Assembly: GCA_019873735.1 (NCBI GenBank)
Contig: JAIOAQ010000004.1
Coordinates: 60,025 to 124,024, forward strand
Direction of reading: 5' to 3'
Length of the DNA stretch: 64,000 bases
DNA from: Chloroflexota bacterium
GTDB lineage: Bacteria > Chloroflexota > Anaerolineae > Anaerolineales > Villigracilaceae
Shown here: positions 1 to 9,044 of the stretch, piece by piece
How the letters are laid out: each line of letters begins with the position of its first letter
Numbering within the stretch: the first letter of the stretch is position 1
The notes under the pieces: generated by a model
The model's database searches: none
Seen by the model: only the letters and a program-made list of their open reading frames with translations
Told to the model about the DNA's origin: nothing
Program-made: the position numbers and the translations under genes

Positions 1-183
1 ACAGTGATTGACTTTATCATCATTGCCTTCGTCATTTTCTTGATGGTCAAGGCTGTCAACAATCTGCGTAAGCCGACGCCTGCACCCGCTCCAGCCGAAC
101 CGACGACCAAGGAATGCCCTTACTGCCTTTCGGTCATTCCCATCAAAGCCAGCCGCTGCCCACACTGCACCTCCCAACTTTAG
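1..183 (+). CDS. mscL: Large-conductance mechanosensitive channel MscL, C-terminal part (5' end outside window)
   Basis: This is an open frame from base 1 to a TAG stop at 181-183. The visible 60 residues start with a hydrophobic helix ([20 protein letters not shown]) matching the end of MscL TM2. An Ala/Pro-rich linker follows, then a zinc-ribbon tail with two CPxC pairs (CPYC and CPHC). The family forms a homopentameric membrane pore that opens under hypo-osmotic stress. A zinc ribbon in place of the usual C-terminal helical bundle is a variant found in several bacterial MscL proteins. The identification rests on the TM2-like segment and the Asn-Asn-Leu-Arg-Lys junction; the rest of the gene lies upstream. 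Confidence 0.8.
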   Translation, partial: TVIDFIIIAFVIFLMVKAVNNLRKPTPAPAPAEPTTKECPYCLSVIPIKASRCPHCTSQL

Positions 184-191
184 AAAGCATC

Positions 192-264
192 GTAACTGCA
201 TCCCCTCCCGCAGGTTTTGCCGGCCCTGTTCTAACCTGCGGGAGGGTTAAGCGCAGGCGATTAC
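192..264. mobile_element. Short MITE copy 1 (internally deleted), with perfect 8-bp target duplication
   Basis: This 73-bp element begins GTAACTGC and ends GGCGATTAC, with inner arms CCCTCCCGCAGGTT and AACCTGCGGGAGGG. It is flanked by the exact 8-bp direct repeat AAAGCATC at 184-191 and 265-272, the mark of transpositional insertion. Compared with the copies at 15663 and 17391 it lacks about 46 bp of the centre. It lies between mscL and pcrA and encodes nothing. Confidence 0.85.
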
Positions 265-376
265 AAAGCATCTGAAAATTCTTTGACGCCAAGACGCGGA
301 GACGCCGCCTGGCCAAACCTTTGGCAAAAACGCATTAAAGCGTGGCCGGGCGGGCGGTTTCCCCCCTTTCACTTTT

Positions 377-2545
377 ATGGATTTCCTCGACAAACTCAAC
401 CCACAGCAACGTCAAGCCGTCACAGCCGGGGACGGGCCTGTTTTAGTAGTAGCAGGCCCAGGGTCCGGAAAGACGCGGGTGCTGACCCAACGCATCGCTT
501 ACCTGATCGCCTATAAGGGAGTCCGCCCCTACCACATCCTGGCAGTCACCTTCACCAATAAGGCGGCACGCGAAATGCTGGGGCGGGTGATGAGCCTGCT
601 GGGTGAGGAGGCAACGCGCGGGATGATGATCGGCACCTTCCACGCCAATTGCGCCCGCATCCTGCGCCGCGAGGCAGATACCCTGCCTTTCGACTCGAAT
701 TTCGTCATCTACGACGCCGATGATCAGGTGGCGCTGGTGAAGGCCATCATCCGCGACCTGAATGTAAACGACAAACTTTATCGGGCGCCAAGCGTACATG
801 CCGCCATCTCGCGCGCCAAAAACGAACTGGTGGATGCGGAGAGTTTTCCAGTCCAAACCTACCGCGACGAGGTGGTGCGACGCATTTACCTGGAATACCA
901 GAAACGCCTGCTGGCCGCCAATGCCCTGGATTTCGACGACTTGCTGTTGTGGACCGTCCGCCTGCTGGAAACTCAGCCAGAGGTGCGCGAGAAGTACGCC
1001 CGCCGCTTTGAACATATCCTGGTAGATGAGTTTCAGGATACCAACCAGGCGCAGTACGCGCTCATCCGCCATCTGGCTTCGGCATACCGGAACGTCTTCT
1101 GCGTGGGAGACCCAGACCAGAGTGTGTACCGTTGGCGGGGTGCAGACTATCGTAACGTGCTCCGCTTTGAACAAGATTATCCTGACCGTCAGGTCATCTT
1201 GCTGGAGCAAAACTACCGCTCACGTCAGGCGATTCTGGACACGGCCATGGCCGTCATCGACCGCGCCCCCAACCGCACGCGCAAGCGTCTGTTCACCGAA
1301 CGCGGCCCGGGTGAAAAGGTGATCTACTTTGAGGCCGGCGACGATTACGCCGAGGCTGCCTTTGTGGTGGATACCATCGCCCAGCTGGTCGCCAGCAGAC
1401 AATTTGAGCCGGGGGAATGCGCGGTCATGTACCGCACCAACGCGCAATCCCGCCTGCTGGAAGAGGCCTTTCTGCAGGCGCGCCTGCCTTACCGGCTGGT
1501 GGGCGCACAGCGCTTCTACGGACGGCGCGAAGTCAAGGACGTGATTGCCTTCCTGCGCCTGGTGCACAACCCGGCAGACGAAATCAGCCTCGACCGGATC
1601 ATCAACGTCCCGCCGCGCGGCGTAGGCGAGAAGACTCTGCTGGCCCTGCACACCATTGCCCGCCAGGCCGGCTCTACGCCGGGGGCAGTCTTGCTTGATT
1701 TGGCGCGCGGCTCCGATTCGCCCTTCTGGGCTGCATTCAGCGGGCGCGCCGCCCTGCCGCTCTCTGACTTCGGCGGCTTGCTGGCAGCCTGGAGGCAAAA
1801 CGCCTCCATTTTCACCGTCAGCGAACTGTTTGACCGCATCTTGAACGACATCAATTACAAAGACTACATTGACGACCAGAGCGAGGAAGGGATTGACCGC
1901 TGGGAAAACGTGCAGGAACTGCGCCGCCTGGCGATGGAATATGACACCCGCTCGCTGGACGAATTTCTCGAAAACGTGGCCCTGGTCTCCGATCAGGATA
2001 CGCTCAGCGAAGGCCAAAATGCCCCCACGCTGCTGACCCTGCACGCCGCCAAAGGGCTGGAATTCGGCGCGGTCTTCATCGTAGGCCTGGACGACGGCCT
2101 ACTGCCGCACAGCCGTTCTTTCGATGACCCGGAACAGATGGACGAAGAGCGCCGCCTGTTCTACGTGGGCATCACCCGCGCCAAAGACAAACTCTACCTC
2201 GTCCGCGCCCTCCAGCGCGGCGGACGCGGCTATTCGGAGCCAACCGAGCCCTCCCGCTTTCTGGATGACATTCCGGCGAATCTGCTGGACGGCCGCGGCC
2301 GCGCCGGGCAAAGGAGCAATTACCGTTCCCGCGCCGAGACGTGGGCGGCTCCTTCCAGGCCCGCGCCTGCTTCCGTTAAACAGGCACGCTTTCGGGCCGG
2401 CATGCGCGTCCGTCATCCCATCTGGGGCGAGGGAATCGTGCTCAACAGCCGACTCCAATCTGACGACGAGACCGTGGATGTGATCTTCGAGAGCGTGGGC
2501 ATCAAACGGCTGGCGGCCTCGCTGGCCAACCTGACCGTACTTTGA
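377..2545 (+). CDS. pcrA: ATP-dependent 3'-5' DNA helicase, PcrA/UvrD (SF1A)
   Basis: This 722-residue protein is a typical length for PcrA/UvrD helicases of repair and replication. The N-terminal Q-motif region (NPQQRQAV) is followed by Walker A GPGSGKT at residues 27-33 and the motif II box VDEFQD at 216-221. Further along are the GDPDQSVYRWRGA motif III region, QNYRS (motif IV), TLHAAKGLEF (motif V) and FYVGITRAKDKL (motif VI). The last 50 residues (starting RAGMRVRHPIWGEG) form the tudor-like domain that in PcrA contacts RNA polymerase. No clear Shine-Dalgarno precedes the ATG, but the Q-motif position supports this start. It is 21 bp upstream of the next gene and probably cotranscribed with it. 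Confidence 0.95.
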   Translation: MDFLDKLNPQQRQAVTAGDGPVLVVAGPGSGKTRVLTQRIAYLIAYKGVRPYHILAVTFTNKAAREMLGRVMSLLGEEATRGMMIGTFHANCARILRREADTLPFDSNFVIYDADDQVALVKAIIRDLNVNDKLYRAPSVHAAISRAKNELVDAESFPVQTYRDEVVRRIYLEYQKRLLAANALDFDDLLLWTVRLLETQPEVREKYARRFEHILVDEFQDTNQAQYALIRHLASAYRNVFCVGDPDQSVYRWRGADYRNVLRFEQDYPDRQVILLEQNYRSRQAILDTAMAVIDRAPNRTRKRLFTERGPGEKVIYFEAGDDYAEAAFVVDTIAQLVASRQFEPGECAVMYRTNAQSRLLEEAFLQARLPYRLVGAQRFYGRREVKDVIAFLRLVHNPADEISLDRIINVPPRGVGEKTLLALHTIARQAGSTPGAVLLDLARGSDSPFWAAFSGRAALPLSDFGGLLAAWRQNASIFTVSELFDRILNDINYKDYIDDQSEEGIDRWENVQELRRLAMEYDTRSLDEFLENVALVSDQDTLSEGQNAPTLLTLHAAKGLEFGAVFIVGLDDGLLPHSRSFDDPEQMDEERRLFYVGITRAKDKLYLVRALQRGGRGYSEPTEPSRFLDDIPANLLDGRGRAGQRSNYRSRAETWAAPSRPAPASVKQARFRAGMRVRHPIWGEGIVLNSRLQSDDETVDVIFESVGIKRLAASLANLTVL

Positions 2546-2566
2546 CTTTAGAGGTATAGAGGCAAA

Positions 2567-4426
2567 ATGTCAGATTTTCTTAAAACACTCTCAAACGGCA
2601 TCCTGCTGGCCGATGGCGCCATGGGCACCATGCTGCACGGCCGCGGAATTGCTTTCGACCAGTGCTTCGATGCGCTCAACTTAAGCGACCCGGCGCTGGT
2701 AGCCGATGTGCACCGCGCCTACATCGAAGCCGGGGCGCAGATCATCCTGACCAATACTTTTGGCGCCAACCGCTTCAAACTGGCCAAACACGGCCTGGAA
2801 GACAAAGTGGCCGAAATCAACCGCGCCGGCGTGGAATTGGCCCGCCGGGTTGTGGCCGCCTCTTTCAAAGACGTGTTCATTGCCGGGGACGTTGGTCCGC
2901 TGGGCGTGCGCATTGCCCCCTTTGGACGTGTTCAGCCAGAAGAGGCGCGTGCCGCCTTTGCCGAGCAGGTATCGGCCCTGGCCGAGGCCGGCGCCGATTT
3001 GCTGGTTTTCGAGACGATCAGCGACCTGTATGAGATGCGCGAGGCGGTAGCGGCGGCGCGTCAGGTTTGCGCCCTGCCGGTAGTTGCTTCGGTCACCTTC
3101 ACGCGCGATGACCGTACCCTGCTGGGCGATACGCCCGAAAAGGCGGCGCGGGTGTTGACCGAATCCGGCGCAGATGTGATCGGCGTCAACTGCTCTGGCG
3201 GGCCGGCGCAACTGCTGCGCCTGCTCAAGTTAATGCGGCAGAGCGAGCCAAAAGCCAGATTCTGGGTCAAGCCCAATGCAGGCTGGCCCGAACAGGTCGG
3301 CGGGCGCATCATGTACCCGGCAGACCCCGAATATTTTGGCGATTATGCCCTGGCCTTCTGCGAGGCAGGCGCCGCAGTCGTCGGCGGCTGCTGCGGGACA
3401 ACGCCCCAGCACATCGCCGCCATGCGCGCCGCACTGGGCGCCAATCCGCCTGGCTGCGGGCCGCAATACCTGCAGGCCTCTGATGTCGCAGAGATGCCCG
3501 AAACCTGGGCAGAAAGCGAACCGCCCTCACAACTGGCGCAAAAACTGGCTGCTGGCAAATTCGTCATTGCGGTGGAGATGGACCCGCCGCGCGGTCTCTC
3601 AACCCATAAACTGATCGCCGGCGCCTCGCTCCTGGCCGAGGCCGGCGCGGACGTCATCAACGTGGCCGACAGCCCGATGGCGCGCATGCGCATGTCTGCC
3701 TGGGCCGTCTGTGACGTGGTTCAGCGTCAAGTCGGCATTGAAACGACCCTGCATTTCCCCACCCGCGGGCGCAACCTGCTGCGTGTGCAGGGCGATTTAC
3801 TTGCCGCCCACGCCCTGGGAATCCGCAACGTGTTCGTGGTCATGGGCGACCCGACCTCGATTGGCGATTATCCCGATGCAATGGACAATTACGACCTGGT
3901 ACCCTCCGGCCTGATTAAACTCATCAAACAGGGCTTCAATACCGGCGTGGATCACTCTGGAGCAAGCATTGGCCAGCCGACCAATTTCTTCGTCGGCGCG
4001 GCGCTCAACCTGACGCCGCAAGACCGGGCCGCCGAGTTCAAAAACTTGAAACGCAAACTGAAGAACGGCGCGGATTTCTTCTTAACCCAGCCAATCTATG
4101 AGCCGCATGTTGGGCTGGAATTCATCCAGGCCTATGAGGCCGAGAACGGCCCAATCGGTAAACCGATTCTGGTCGGCATCCTGCCGCTGGTCAGTGTGCG
4201 GCACGCCAACTTTCTGCATCACGAAGTGCCGGGCGTCTTCATCCCAGAAGGGGCGCGCCAGCGCATGGAGGCTGCCGGAGAAAAGGGGGCAAAAGAGGGC
4301 GTGCAGATTGCGGTAGAATTGATTCGGCAAATCAAGACCTGGGCAGCCGGCATATACATCATGCCGCAGTTCAACCGCTTCGACCTGGTCGCCGAGATTA
4401 TTGAGACGGTGAAAGAAGGTGCCTGA
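2567..4426 (+). CDS. Bifunctional homocysteine S-methyltransferase / methylenetetrahydrofolate reductase
   Basis: This is a 619-residue fusion. Residues 1 to about 300 are a homocysteine methyltransferase barrel with the zinc ligands Cys209 (VNCSGG) and Cys275-Cys276 (GGCCGTTP). Residues from about 320 to the end are a MetF-type TIM barrel that would reduce methylene-THF to methyl-THF with FAD (ALGIRNVFVVMGDPTSIGDYP, VDHSGASIGQPTNFFVGAALN). The architecture is that of the YitJ-type bifunctional enzymes. It lacks the B12-binding and activation domains of MetH, so methyl transfer is presumably B12-independent or uses a separate corrinoid or S-methyl donor. GAGG upstream of the ATG gives a plausible ribosome site. 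Confidence 0.92.
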   Translation: MSDFLKTLSNGILLADGAMGTMLHGRGIAFDQCFDALNLSDPALVADVHRAYIEAGAQIILTNTFGANRFKLAKHGLEDKVAEINRAGVELARRVVAASFKDVFIAGDVGPLGVRIAPFGRVQPEEARAAFAEQVSALAEAGADLLVFETISDLYEMREAVAAARQVCALPVVASVTFTRDDRTLLGDTPEKAARVLTESGADVIGVNCSGGPAQLLRLLKLMRQSEPKARFWVKPNAGWPEQVGGRIMYPADPEYFGDYALAFCEAGAAVVGGCCGTTPQHIAAMRAALGANPPGCGPQYLQASDVAEMPETWAESEPPSQLAQKLAAGKFVIAVEMDPPRGLSTHKLIAGASLLAEAGADVINVADSPMARMRMSAWAVCDVVQRQVGIETTLHFPTRGRNLLRVQGDLLAAHALGIRNVFVVMGDPTSIGDYPDAMDNYDLVPSGLIKLIKQGFNTGVDHSGASIGQPTNFFVGAALNLTPQDRAAEFKNLKRKLKNGADFFLTQPIYEPHVGLEFIQAYEAENGPIGKPILVGILPLVSVRHANFLHHEVPGVFIPEGARQRMEAAGEKGAKEGVQIAVELIRQIKTWAAGIYIMPQFNRFDLVAEIIETVKEGA

Positions 4427-4492
4427 TCTTTCCAGGGCCTTACGCAAAGCGCAAACTGCCCGCTGCCCCTTTCAAAAGAAAAGTGAGGCCGT

Positions 4493-5263
4493 ATGCTGTT
4501 GACGATTGACCTCGGCAATACCAATTTGACCATTGGTCTGTACGACGGCAAGGAATTGCACCATCACTGGCGCCTGGCCACTGACCACAACCGCATGCCA
4601 GACGAGTATGGCCTGCAGTTGCTTGGCCTGCTCCAAAATGCCGGGCATCAGCCCGCCGACCTGACCGGCGTGGCGCTGGCCTCCGTCGTCCCGCCGCTGA
4701 CCGGACGCGTCCAGCAGGCCTGCCGCGAATACCTGCACCAGGAAGCCCTGGTGGTGGATACCGGCGTCAAGACCGGCATCCGCATCCGCTATGAGGACCC
4801 GCGCCAGGTTGGCGCCGACCGGGTATGCGACGCCGTGGCGGTGGTACGCCTGTACGGCGGCCCGGCCTGTGTGGTGGACTTCGGCACGGCGACCACCTTC
4901 AACGCCATCACCAAAGAAGGCGATTACCTGGGCGGTGCGATTACTGCCGGGGTGAACCTGGCCGCCGAGGCATTGTTTGCGCGCGCGGCCAAACTGCCGC
5001 GGGTGGACTTGCAGCGTCCGCCCTCCGTCATCGGGCGCAACACCAACCACGCCATCCAATCGGGTCTGCTGTTCGGTTACGTCTCAATGGTAGAAGGGAT
5101 GGTGGCCCGCTTCCGCCGCGAACTTGGCCCGGAGATGAAGGTCATTGCCACCGGCGGGCTGGCAGAAACCATCGCCAAAGAGACAGATGTCATCGAAATC
5201 ATCTCCCCCTGGCTGACCCTGGAAGGGCTGCGGCTCATCTGGGAACTCAACAAGAATGGATAG
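4493..5263 (+). CDS. coaX: Type III pantothenate kinase
   Basis: This 256-residue ASKHA kinase phosphorylates pantothenate in the first step of CoA synthesis. The phosphate-1 loop DLGNTN is at residues 6-11, the GADR motif at 107-110 and the phosphate-2 motif DFGTATTF from Asp129, with ATGGLA near residue 220. Length and motif order match CoaX. It lies 66 bp after the methyltransferase-reductase gene, and its last 8 bp overlap the start of the next gene, so translation of the two is probably coupled. Confidence 0.95.
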   Translation: MLLTIDLGNTNLTIGLYDGKELHHHWRLATDHNRMPDEYGLQLLGLLQNAGHQPADLTGVALASVVPPLTGRVQQACREYLHQEALVVDTGVKTGIRIRYEDPRQVGADRVCDAVAVVRLYGGPACVVDFGTATTFNAITKEGDYLGGAITAGVNLAAEALFARAAKLPRVDLQRPPSVIGRNTNHAIQSGLLFGYVSMVEGMVARFRRELGPEMKVIATGGLAETIAKETDVIEIISPWLTLEGLRLIWELNKNG

Positions 5264-6194
5264 AAGTGTGTCTCGTTATTGGTACCTAAACTTGTTTTTT
5301 GCCCTCATGCTGGCCGGCTGCGGCGGTCAGGCCCTGGCTGCACCGCACGTCACCGAAACCCCGACTTTGACCTTGACTCCTACGGCCAGCCCCACCTGGA
5401 CACCCAGTCCAACCGCCACCCCAACGCCAACCGTCACCCCGATTCCGACTCCGACCTGGCCTGTTCAGGGACCCGGGGAGATCGTCTGCCCGATTCTGAT
5501 GTACCACCGCATCGACTCTCCGGGCTTCGACAGCCGGTATCATGTGCGGCCGGAGGATTTTGAGTGGCATATGCAGATGCTGCACGATTGGGGCTACACG
5601 TCCATTCCCATTTCCCTGCTGGTGCAAGCCATCACGCAGGGAGCACCCCTGCCGCCGCGCCCGGTTGTGTTGACCTTTGACGACGGCGATATCAGCGTCT
5701 ATACCACTGCCTGGCCGATCATGCAAAAATTTGGCTTTACGGGCGTGGTGTATATCGTCGGCAACCGTTTGCAGGCAGAGGGGTACATGAATGCAGAACA
5801 AATTCGCGAACTGGCCGATGCCGGCTGGGAAGTGGGCAGCCACAGCATGAGCCATGCCGACCTGACCAAAGTTCACGGCAAAGACCGAAACACCCTGGTT
5901 TGGGAAACCAAACAATCACGTCTCGACCTGGAAGCGGCCATTGGCGTGCCGGTGCGCACTTTTGCATATCCCTATGGTCTGATGGACGATGCCGTTGGGC
6001 GCGCGGTTCACAACGCCGGCTACGAGGCCGCAGTCGGTCTGGGATACACCGCCGAACAGTGGCCAAGCATGTTATATTACCTGTGGCGCCGCGAGGTGAG
6101 AGGCGATTACACCATCGACATCTTTAGAAGCGTCATGCCCTGGTCAGATGTGAGCGGCACGCCGGCTGCGCCCGCCGCTACACCCACACCATGA
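5256..6194 (+). CDS. NodB-type polysaccharide deacetylase lipoprotein
   Basis: This is a 312-residue secreted protein. A hydrophobic signal ends in the lipobox LAGC (Cys22), followed by a Thr/Pro-rich spacer (about residues 33-70) and a NodB carbohydrate-esterase-4 domain. Visible catalytic motifs are MYHRI (from residue 82), TFDDGD with Asp142-Asp143, and GSHSMSH with His196 and His200 as metal ligands, then FAYPYG. It probably de-N-acetylates peptidoglycan or a surface glycan at the outer face of the cytoplasmic membrane. The start codon lies within the end of coaX. The Thr/Pro linker is a lineage hallmark seen again in other secreted proteins here. Confidence 0.9.
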   Translation: MDRSVSRYWYLNLFFALMLAGCGGQALAAPHVTETPTLTLTPTASPTWTPSPTATPTPTVTPIPTPTWPVQGPGEIVCPILMYHRIDSPGFDSRYHVRPEDFEWHMQMLHDWGYTSIPISLLVQAITQGAPLPPRPVVLTFDDGDISVYTTAWPIMQKFGFTGVVYIVGNRLQAEGYMNAEQIRELADAGWEVGSHSMSHADLTKVHGKDRNTLVWETKQSRLDLEAAIGVPVRTFAYPYGLMDDAVGRAVHNAGYEAAVGLGYTAEQWPSMLYYLWRREVRGDYTIDIFRSVMPWSDVSGTPAAPAATPTP

Positions 6195-6224
6195 GCGCGG
6201 CAATCCCACATCGAAAGGAATCGT

Positions 6225-7211
6225 ATGCCCAAGCATATTCAGAGACTCGACCCCGGCGAAGTGCGTTTCTTCTGCGGAAGTTCCAACCGGCCGCTGGCGG
6301 AAGATATTACATCCTATCTTGGCATTCCCCTCGATGAGACTCACATCACCCGTTTTAGCAACGACAACCTGTATGTGCAACTGGGCGCCAGTGTCCGCTC
6401 TCGCATGGTATTCATCATGCAATCCCTCTCCCCGCCGGTCAACGACCATCTGGTGGAATTGCTCATGATGCTGGACATTGCCCGCTCGGCAGCCGCCAAA
6501 GAGGTGCACGCGATCATCCCCTACTTCTCTTTTGCCCGCTCCGATAAGAAAGATGCGCCGCGCATTTCCATCACCGCGCGCCTGATAGCCGACCTTTTGC
6601 AAACCGCCGGCGCCACGCACGTGATGACCATGGTGCTGCACTCTCCTCAGGTACACGGCTTCTTCGGCGTGCCTACCGACCCCTTGAACAGCCGTCTGGC
6701 TTTCAAACGCTACTTCCAAAAGCGCGACTTAAGCAGGACGATCATCGTTTCGCCAGACATGGGCGGCGCAAAATCGGCGGCCCTGCTGGCCGATGATTTA
6801 GGTCTGCCGATTGCAGCCGGGAACAAGGAACGCGTTTCGGATACGGAGGTGCGTATCAGCGGGATGGTCGGGCAGCAGGTCACCAACGCCCGGCGCGCAA
6901 TCATCTACGACGATGAGGTGGCTACCGGCGGCTCGGTGCTGGAGGTCAGCCGCTTGCTGGTTGACCAGGGGATTCAAGAAATCTGGGTTGCCTGTACCCA
7001 CGGTGTTTTCGTGCGCAACGCCCTGGAACGGCTGGGAGCCTTCCCGCAGATTACCGAAATCGTCACCACCGACACGGTGTACATCCCCCCAGAAAAACGG
7101 CATTCCAAACTGACCATCATCTCCTGCGCCCCCATCTTCGGCGAAGCCATCCGCCGCAATTACTGCCGCGAGACCATTGGCGATTTGTTCATCTACGGTC
7201 CGCCCGCCTGA
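6225..7211 (+). CDS. prs: Ribose-phosphate pyrophosphokinase (PRPP synthetase)
   Basis: This 328-residue protein has class I PRPP synthetase signatures: SPPVNDHLVELLMM, the YFSFARSDKK ATP-binding region, LHSPQVHGFF, and a PRPP-binding loop DDEVATGGS in the position of the canonical DDMIDTAGT. The enzyme makes PRPP from ribose 5-phosphate and ATP for nucleotide, His and Trp synthesis. GAAAGGAA upstream of the ATG is a good ribosome site. The loop and the flexible-loop region (NKERVSDTEV instead of a DKRRP-like sequence) differ from the bacterial consensus. It may therefore be a divergent paralogue with altered regulation, although overall length and motif order are normal. Confidence 0.88.
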   Translation: MPKHIQRLDPGEVRFFCGSSNRPLAEDITSYLGIPLDETHITRFSNDNLYVQLGASVRSRMVFIMQSLSPPVNDHLVELLMMLDIARSAAAKEVHAIIPYFSFARSDKKDAPRISITARLIADLLQTAGATHVMTMVLHSPQVHGFFGVPTDPLNSRLAFKRYFQKRDLSRTIIVSPDMGGAKSAALLADDLGLPIAAGNKERVSDTEVRISGMVGQQVTNARRAIIYDDEVATGGSVLEVSRLLVDQGIQEIWVACTHGVFVRNALERLGAFPQITEIVTTDTVYIPPEKRHSKLTIISCAPIFGEAIRRNYCRETIGDLFIYGPPA

Positions 7212-7220
7212 GGCCAATAA

Positions 7221-7243
7221 GGCGGGGGATTGATTCCCCCGCC
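7221..7243. terminator. Hairpin between convergent prs and mutase genes
   Basis: GGCGGGGGA and TCCCCCGCC form a perfect 9-bp GC-rich stem with a 5-nt loop, just after the prs stop and before the end of the convergent mutase gene. There is no strong T tract on either side, so it may act as a bidirectional transcript end or 3' stabiliser rather than a classical intrinsic terminator. Confidence 0.6.
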
Positions 7244-7288
7244 GGAGATGAAGGCTGCCAGGAAGAATCGTTTTGGGCGCCGGGCAGA

Positions 7289-8968
7289 TCAAATCCAGTT
7301 TGGCTCGTGATAGGTGCCAAACACTTCCTTCATCACGCCTACCATTTCACCCAGGGTAGCATAAGCGCGGACGCAATCCAACAGATAGGGCATTACATTC
7401 TCTGTCCCCTGACAGGCCAGGCGCAAACGATCGAGAGATTGACCTACCCGTCCGGCGTCGCGCGTGCGGCGGACTTCTGCCAGCCGCGCGACTTGCCGTT
7501 CGTAGCCCTGCGGGTCCATCTCCAGGATGGGAATGGTCAGCGGCTTATCCTCCACATACGCGTTCACGCCGACGATTTTGCGCACGCCTTCGTCTATCTC
7601 GCGTTGATAACGGTAAGCCGCATCGGCGATCTCAGATTGAAAGAAACCCTTCTCTATTGCAGGGATAACGCCGCCCAAATTTTCAATGCGGCGGAAGTAC
7701 TCGTAAGCCAGTTGTTCCATGCGGTTGGTTTGGGCTTCCACAAAGAAACTTCCGCCAAGCGGGTCAACCGTGTTGGCAACGCCGGATTCCTCGGCGATGA
7801 TCTGCTGGGTGCGCAAGGCGATGGTCACCGCCAGTTCAGAAGGCAGGGCCAGCGCCTCGTCCAGGGAATTGGTATGCAGGCTCTGGGTCCCGCCAAGAAC
7901 CGCCGCCAGCGCCTGAATGGTGACGCGCACCACGTTGTTTTCCGGCTGTTGGGCCGTCAGCGAGACGCCGGCCGTTTGGGTATGGAAACGTAACAGCCAG
8001 GAACGGGGGTTTCTGGCTTTAAACGTCTCTTTCATCTCACGCGCCCAAATGCGGCGGGCGGCGCGGTATTTGGCAATTTCTTCAAAGAAATCGTTATGGG
8101 CATTGAAGAAGAAAGACAGGCGCGGCGCGAATTCGTCCACGTCCAGGCCGCGCGCAATCCCCCAGCGGACATACTCCATGCCATCGGCCAGGGTAAAGGC
8201 CAGTTCCTGTGCGGCGGTGGAACCGGCCTCGCGGATGTGGTAGCCGCTAATCGAGATGGTGTTCCATTGCGGCACATGCCGGCTGCCGTATTCCATCGTG
8301 TCCACCACCAGCCGCATCGAGGGCTCCGGCGGGAAGATAAATTCCTTCTGAGCAATAAATTCCTTGAGAATATCATTCTGAATGGTGCCGCGTAACTGCT
8401 CTGGGCGCACGCCTTGCTTCTCGGCCGCCACGATATACATGGCCCAGATAATGGCTGCCGGCGAGTTAATGGTCATACTGGTGGAGACCCTGTCAAGGGG
8501 AATGCCATCCAGAAGAATCTCCATATCCTTGAGTGAAGAGACGGCCACGCCACATTTGCCGAATTCGCCTAAAGCCTCGGGCTGGTCGGTGTCATAGCCC
8601 ATTAATGTCGCCAGGTCAAAAGCAATGGAGAGCCCCGTCTGACCTTGGTCCAACAGGTACTTGAAGCGGGCATTGGTTTCTTCGGCCGTGCCAAAACCGG
8701 CAAACATCCGCATGGTCCACAATTTACTGCGATGCAGCGTTGGGTGAATGCCGCGCGTGAAGGGGAACTCGCCCGGTAAACCGAGGTCGCGTTCATAATC
8801 CAGGTCGGCAATATCCAGGGGGGTGTAAAGGCGGTTGATCGGTTCAGACGAGGTAGTGATGAAGGCCGCGCGTCTTTCGGGCAGAGAGGCCAGCGCTTTA
8901 GGCAGGCTGGTGCTGTTCCAACGCTCAAGGGCCTGCCGCAACGAATCCAAAAAGGAACGGTCAAACAT
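7289..8968 (-). CDS. Methylmalonyl-CoA mutase, large (substrate-binding) subunit
   Basis: This 559-residue protein holds the acyl-CoA mutase TIM barrel alone: [16 protein letters not shown] near the N-terminus, [24 protein letters not shown], and the signature around [10 protein letters not shown] followed by HTQTAGVSL and [10 protein letters not shown]. The cobalamin-binding domain that ends full-length mutases is missing, as expected for two-subunit enzymes whose small subunit is encoded elsewhere. No small subunit, MeaB or epimerase lies in this window. The enzyme would interconvert succinyl-CoA and methylmalonyl-CoA; a related acyl-CoA mutase specificity is possible. AAAGGAG precedes the ATG at a good distance. 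Confidence 0.9.
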   Translation of the reverse strand: MFDRSFLDSLRQALERWNSTSLPKALASLPERRAAFITTSSEPINRLYTPLDIADLDYERDLGLPGEFPFTRGIHPTLHRSKLWTMRMFAGFGTAEETNARFKYLLDQGQTGLSIAFDLATLMGYDTDQPEALGEFGKCGVAVSSLKDMEILLDGIPLDRVSTSMTINSPAAIIWAMYIVAAEKQGVRPEQLRGTIQNDILKEFIAQKEFIFPPEPSMRLVVDTMEYGSRHVPQWNTISISGYHIREAGSTAAQELAFTLADGMEYVRWGIARGLDVDEFAPRLSFFFNAHNDFFEEIAKYRAARRIWAREMKETFKARNPRSWLLRFHTQTAGVSLTAQQPENNVVRVTIQALAAVLGGTQSLHTNSLDEALALPSELAVTIALRTQQIIAEESGVANTVDPLGGSFFVEAQTNRMEQLAYEYFRRIENLGGVIPAIEKGFFQSEIADAAYRYQREIDEGVRKIVGVNAYVEDKPLTIPILEMDPQGYERQVARLAEVRRTRDAGRVGQSLDRLRLACQGTENVMPYLLDCVRAYATLGEMVGVMKEVFGTYHEPNWI

Positions 8969-9000
8969 GTCTGCACTCCTTTGGCAAGGGTAGTGGCAAA

Positions 9001-9009
9001 ATTATAGCA
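9001..9009 (-). promoter_or_regulatory. Extended -10 promoter of the mutase gene
   Basis: The minus strand reads TGCTATAAT, a full extended -10 element, with predicted start near 8994. This gives a 5' leader of about 26 nt that contains AAAGGAG. No good -35 was seen. Confidence 0.6.
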
Positions 9010-9044
9010 TGGGAGGAGATGAATATCGGTTGGGGATAACCGCT

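Noticed and set aside
192..264. Intrinsic terminator of mscL
   Set aside because: The stem is strong, but exact 8-bp flanking repeats and three related copies elsewhere show a mobile element; it may still end transcripts secondarily.
443..2044. Long minus-strand frames opposite pcrA
   Set aside because: Opposite a gene with complete helicase motifs; translations show no domain.
2567..4426. Cobalamin-dependent methionine synthase MetH
   Set aside because: The B12-binding and activation domains are absent; the C-terminal half is a MetF-type reductase.
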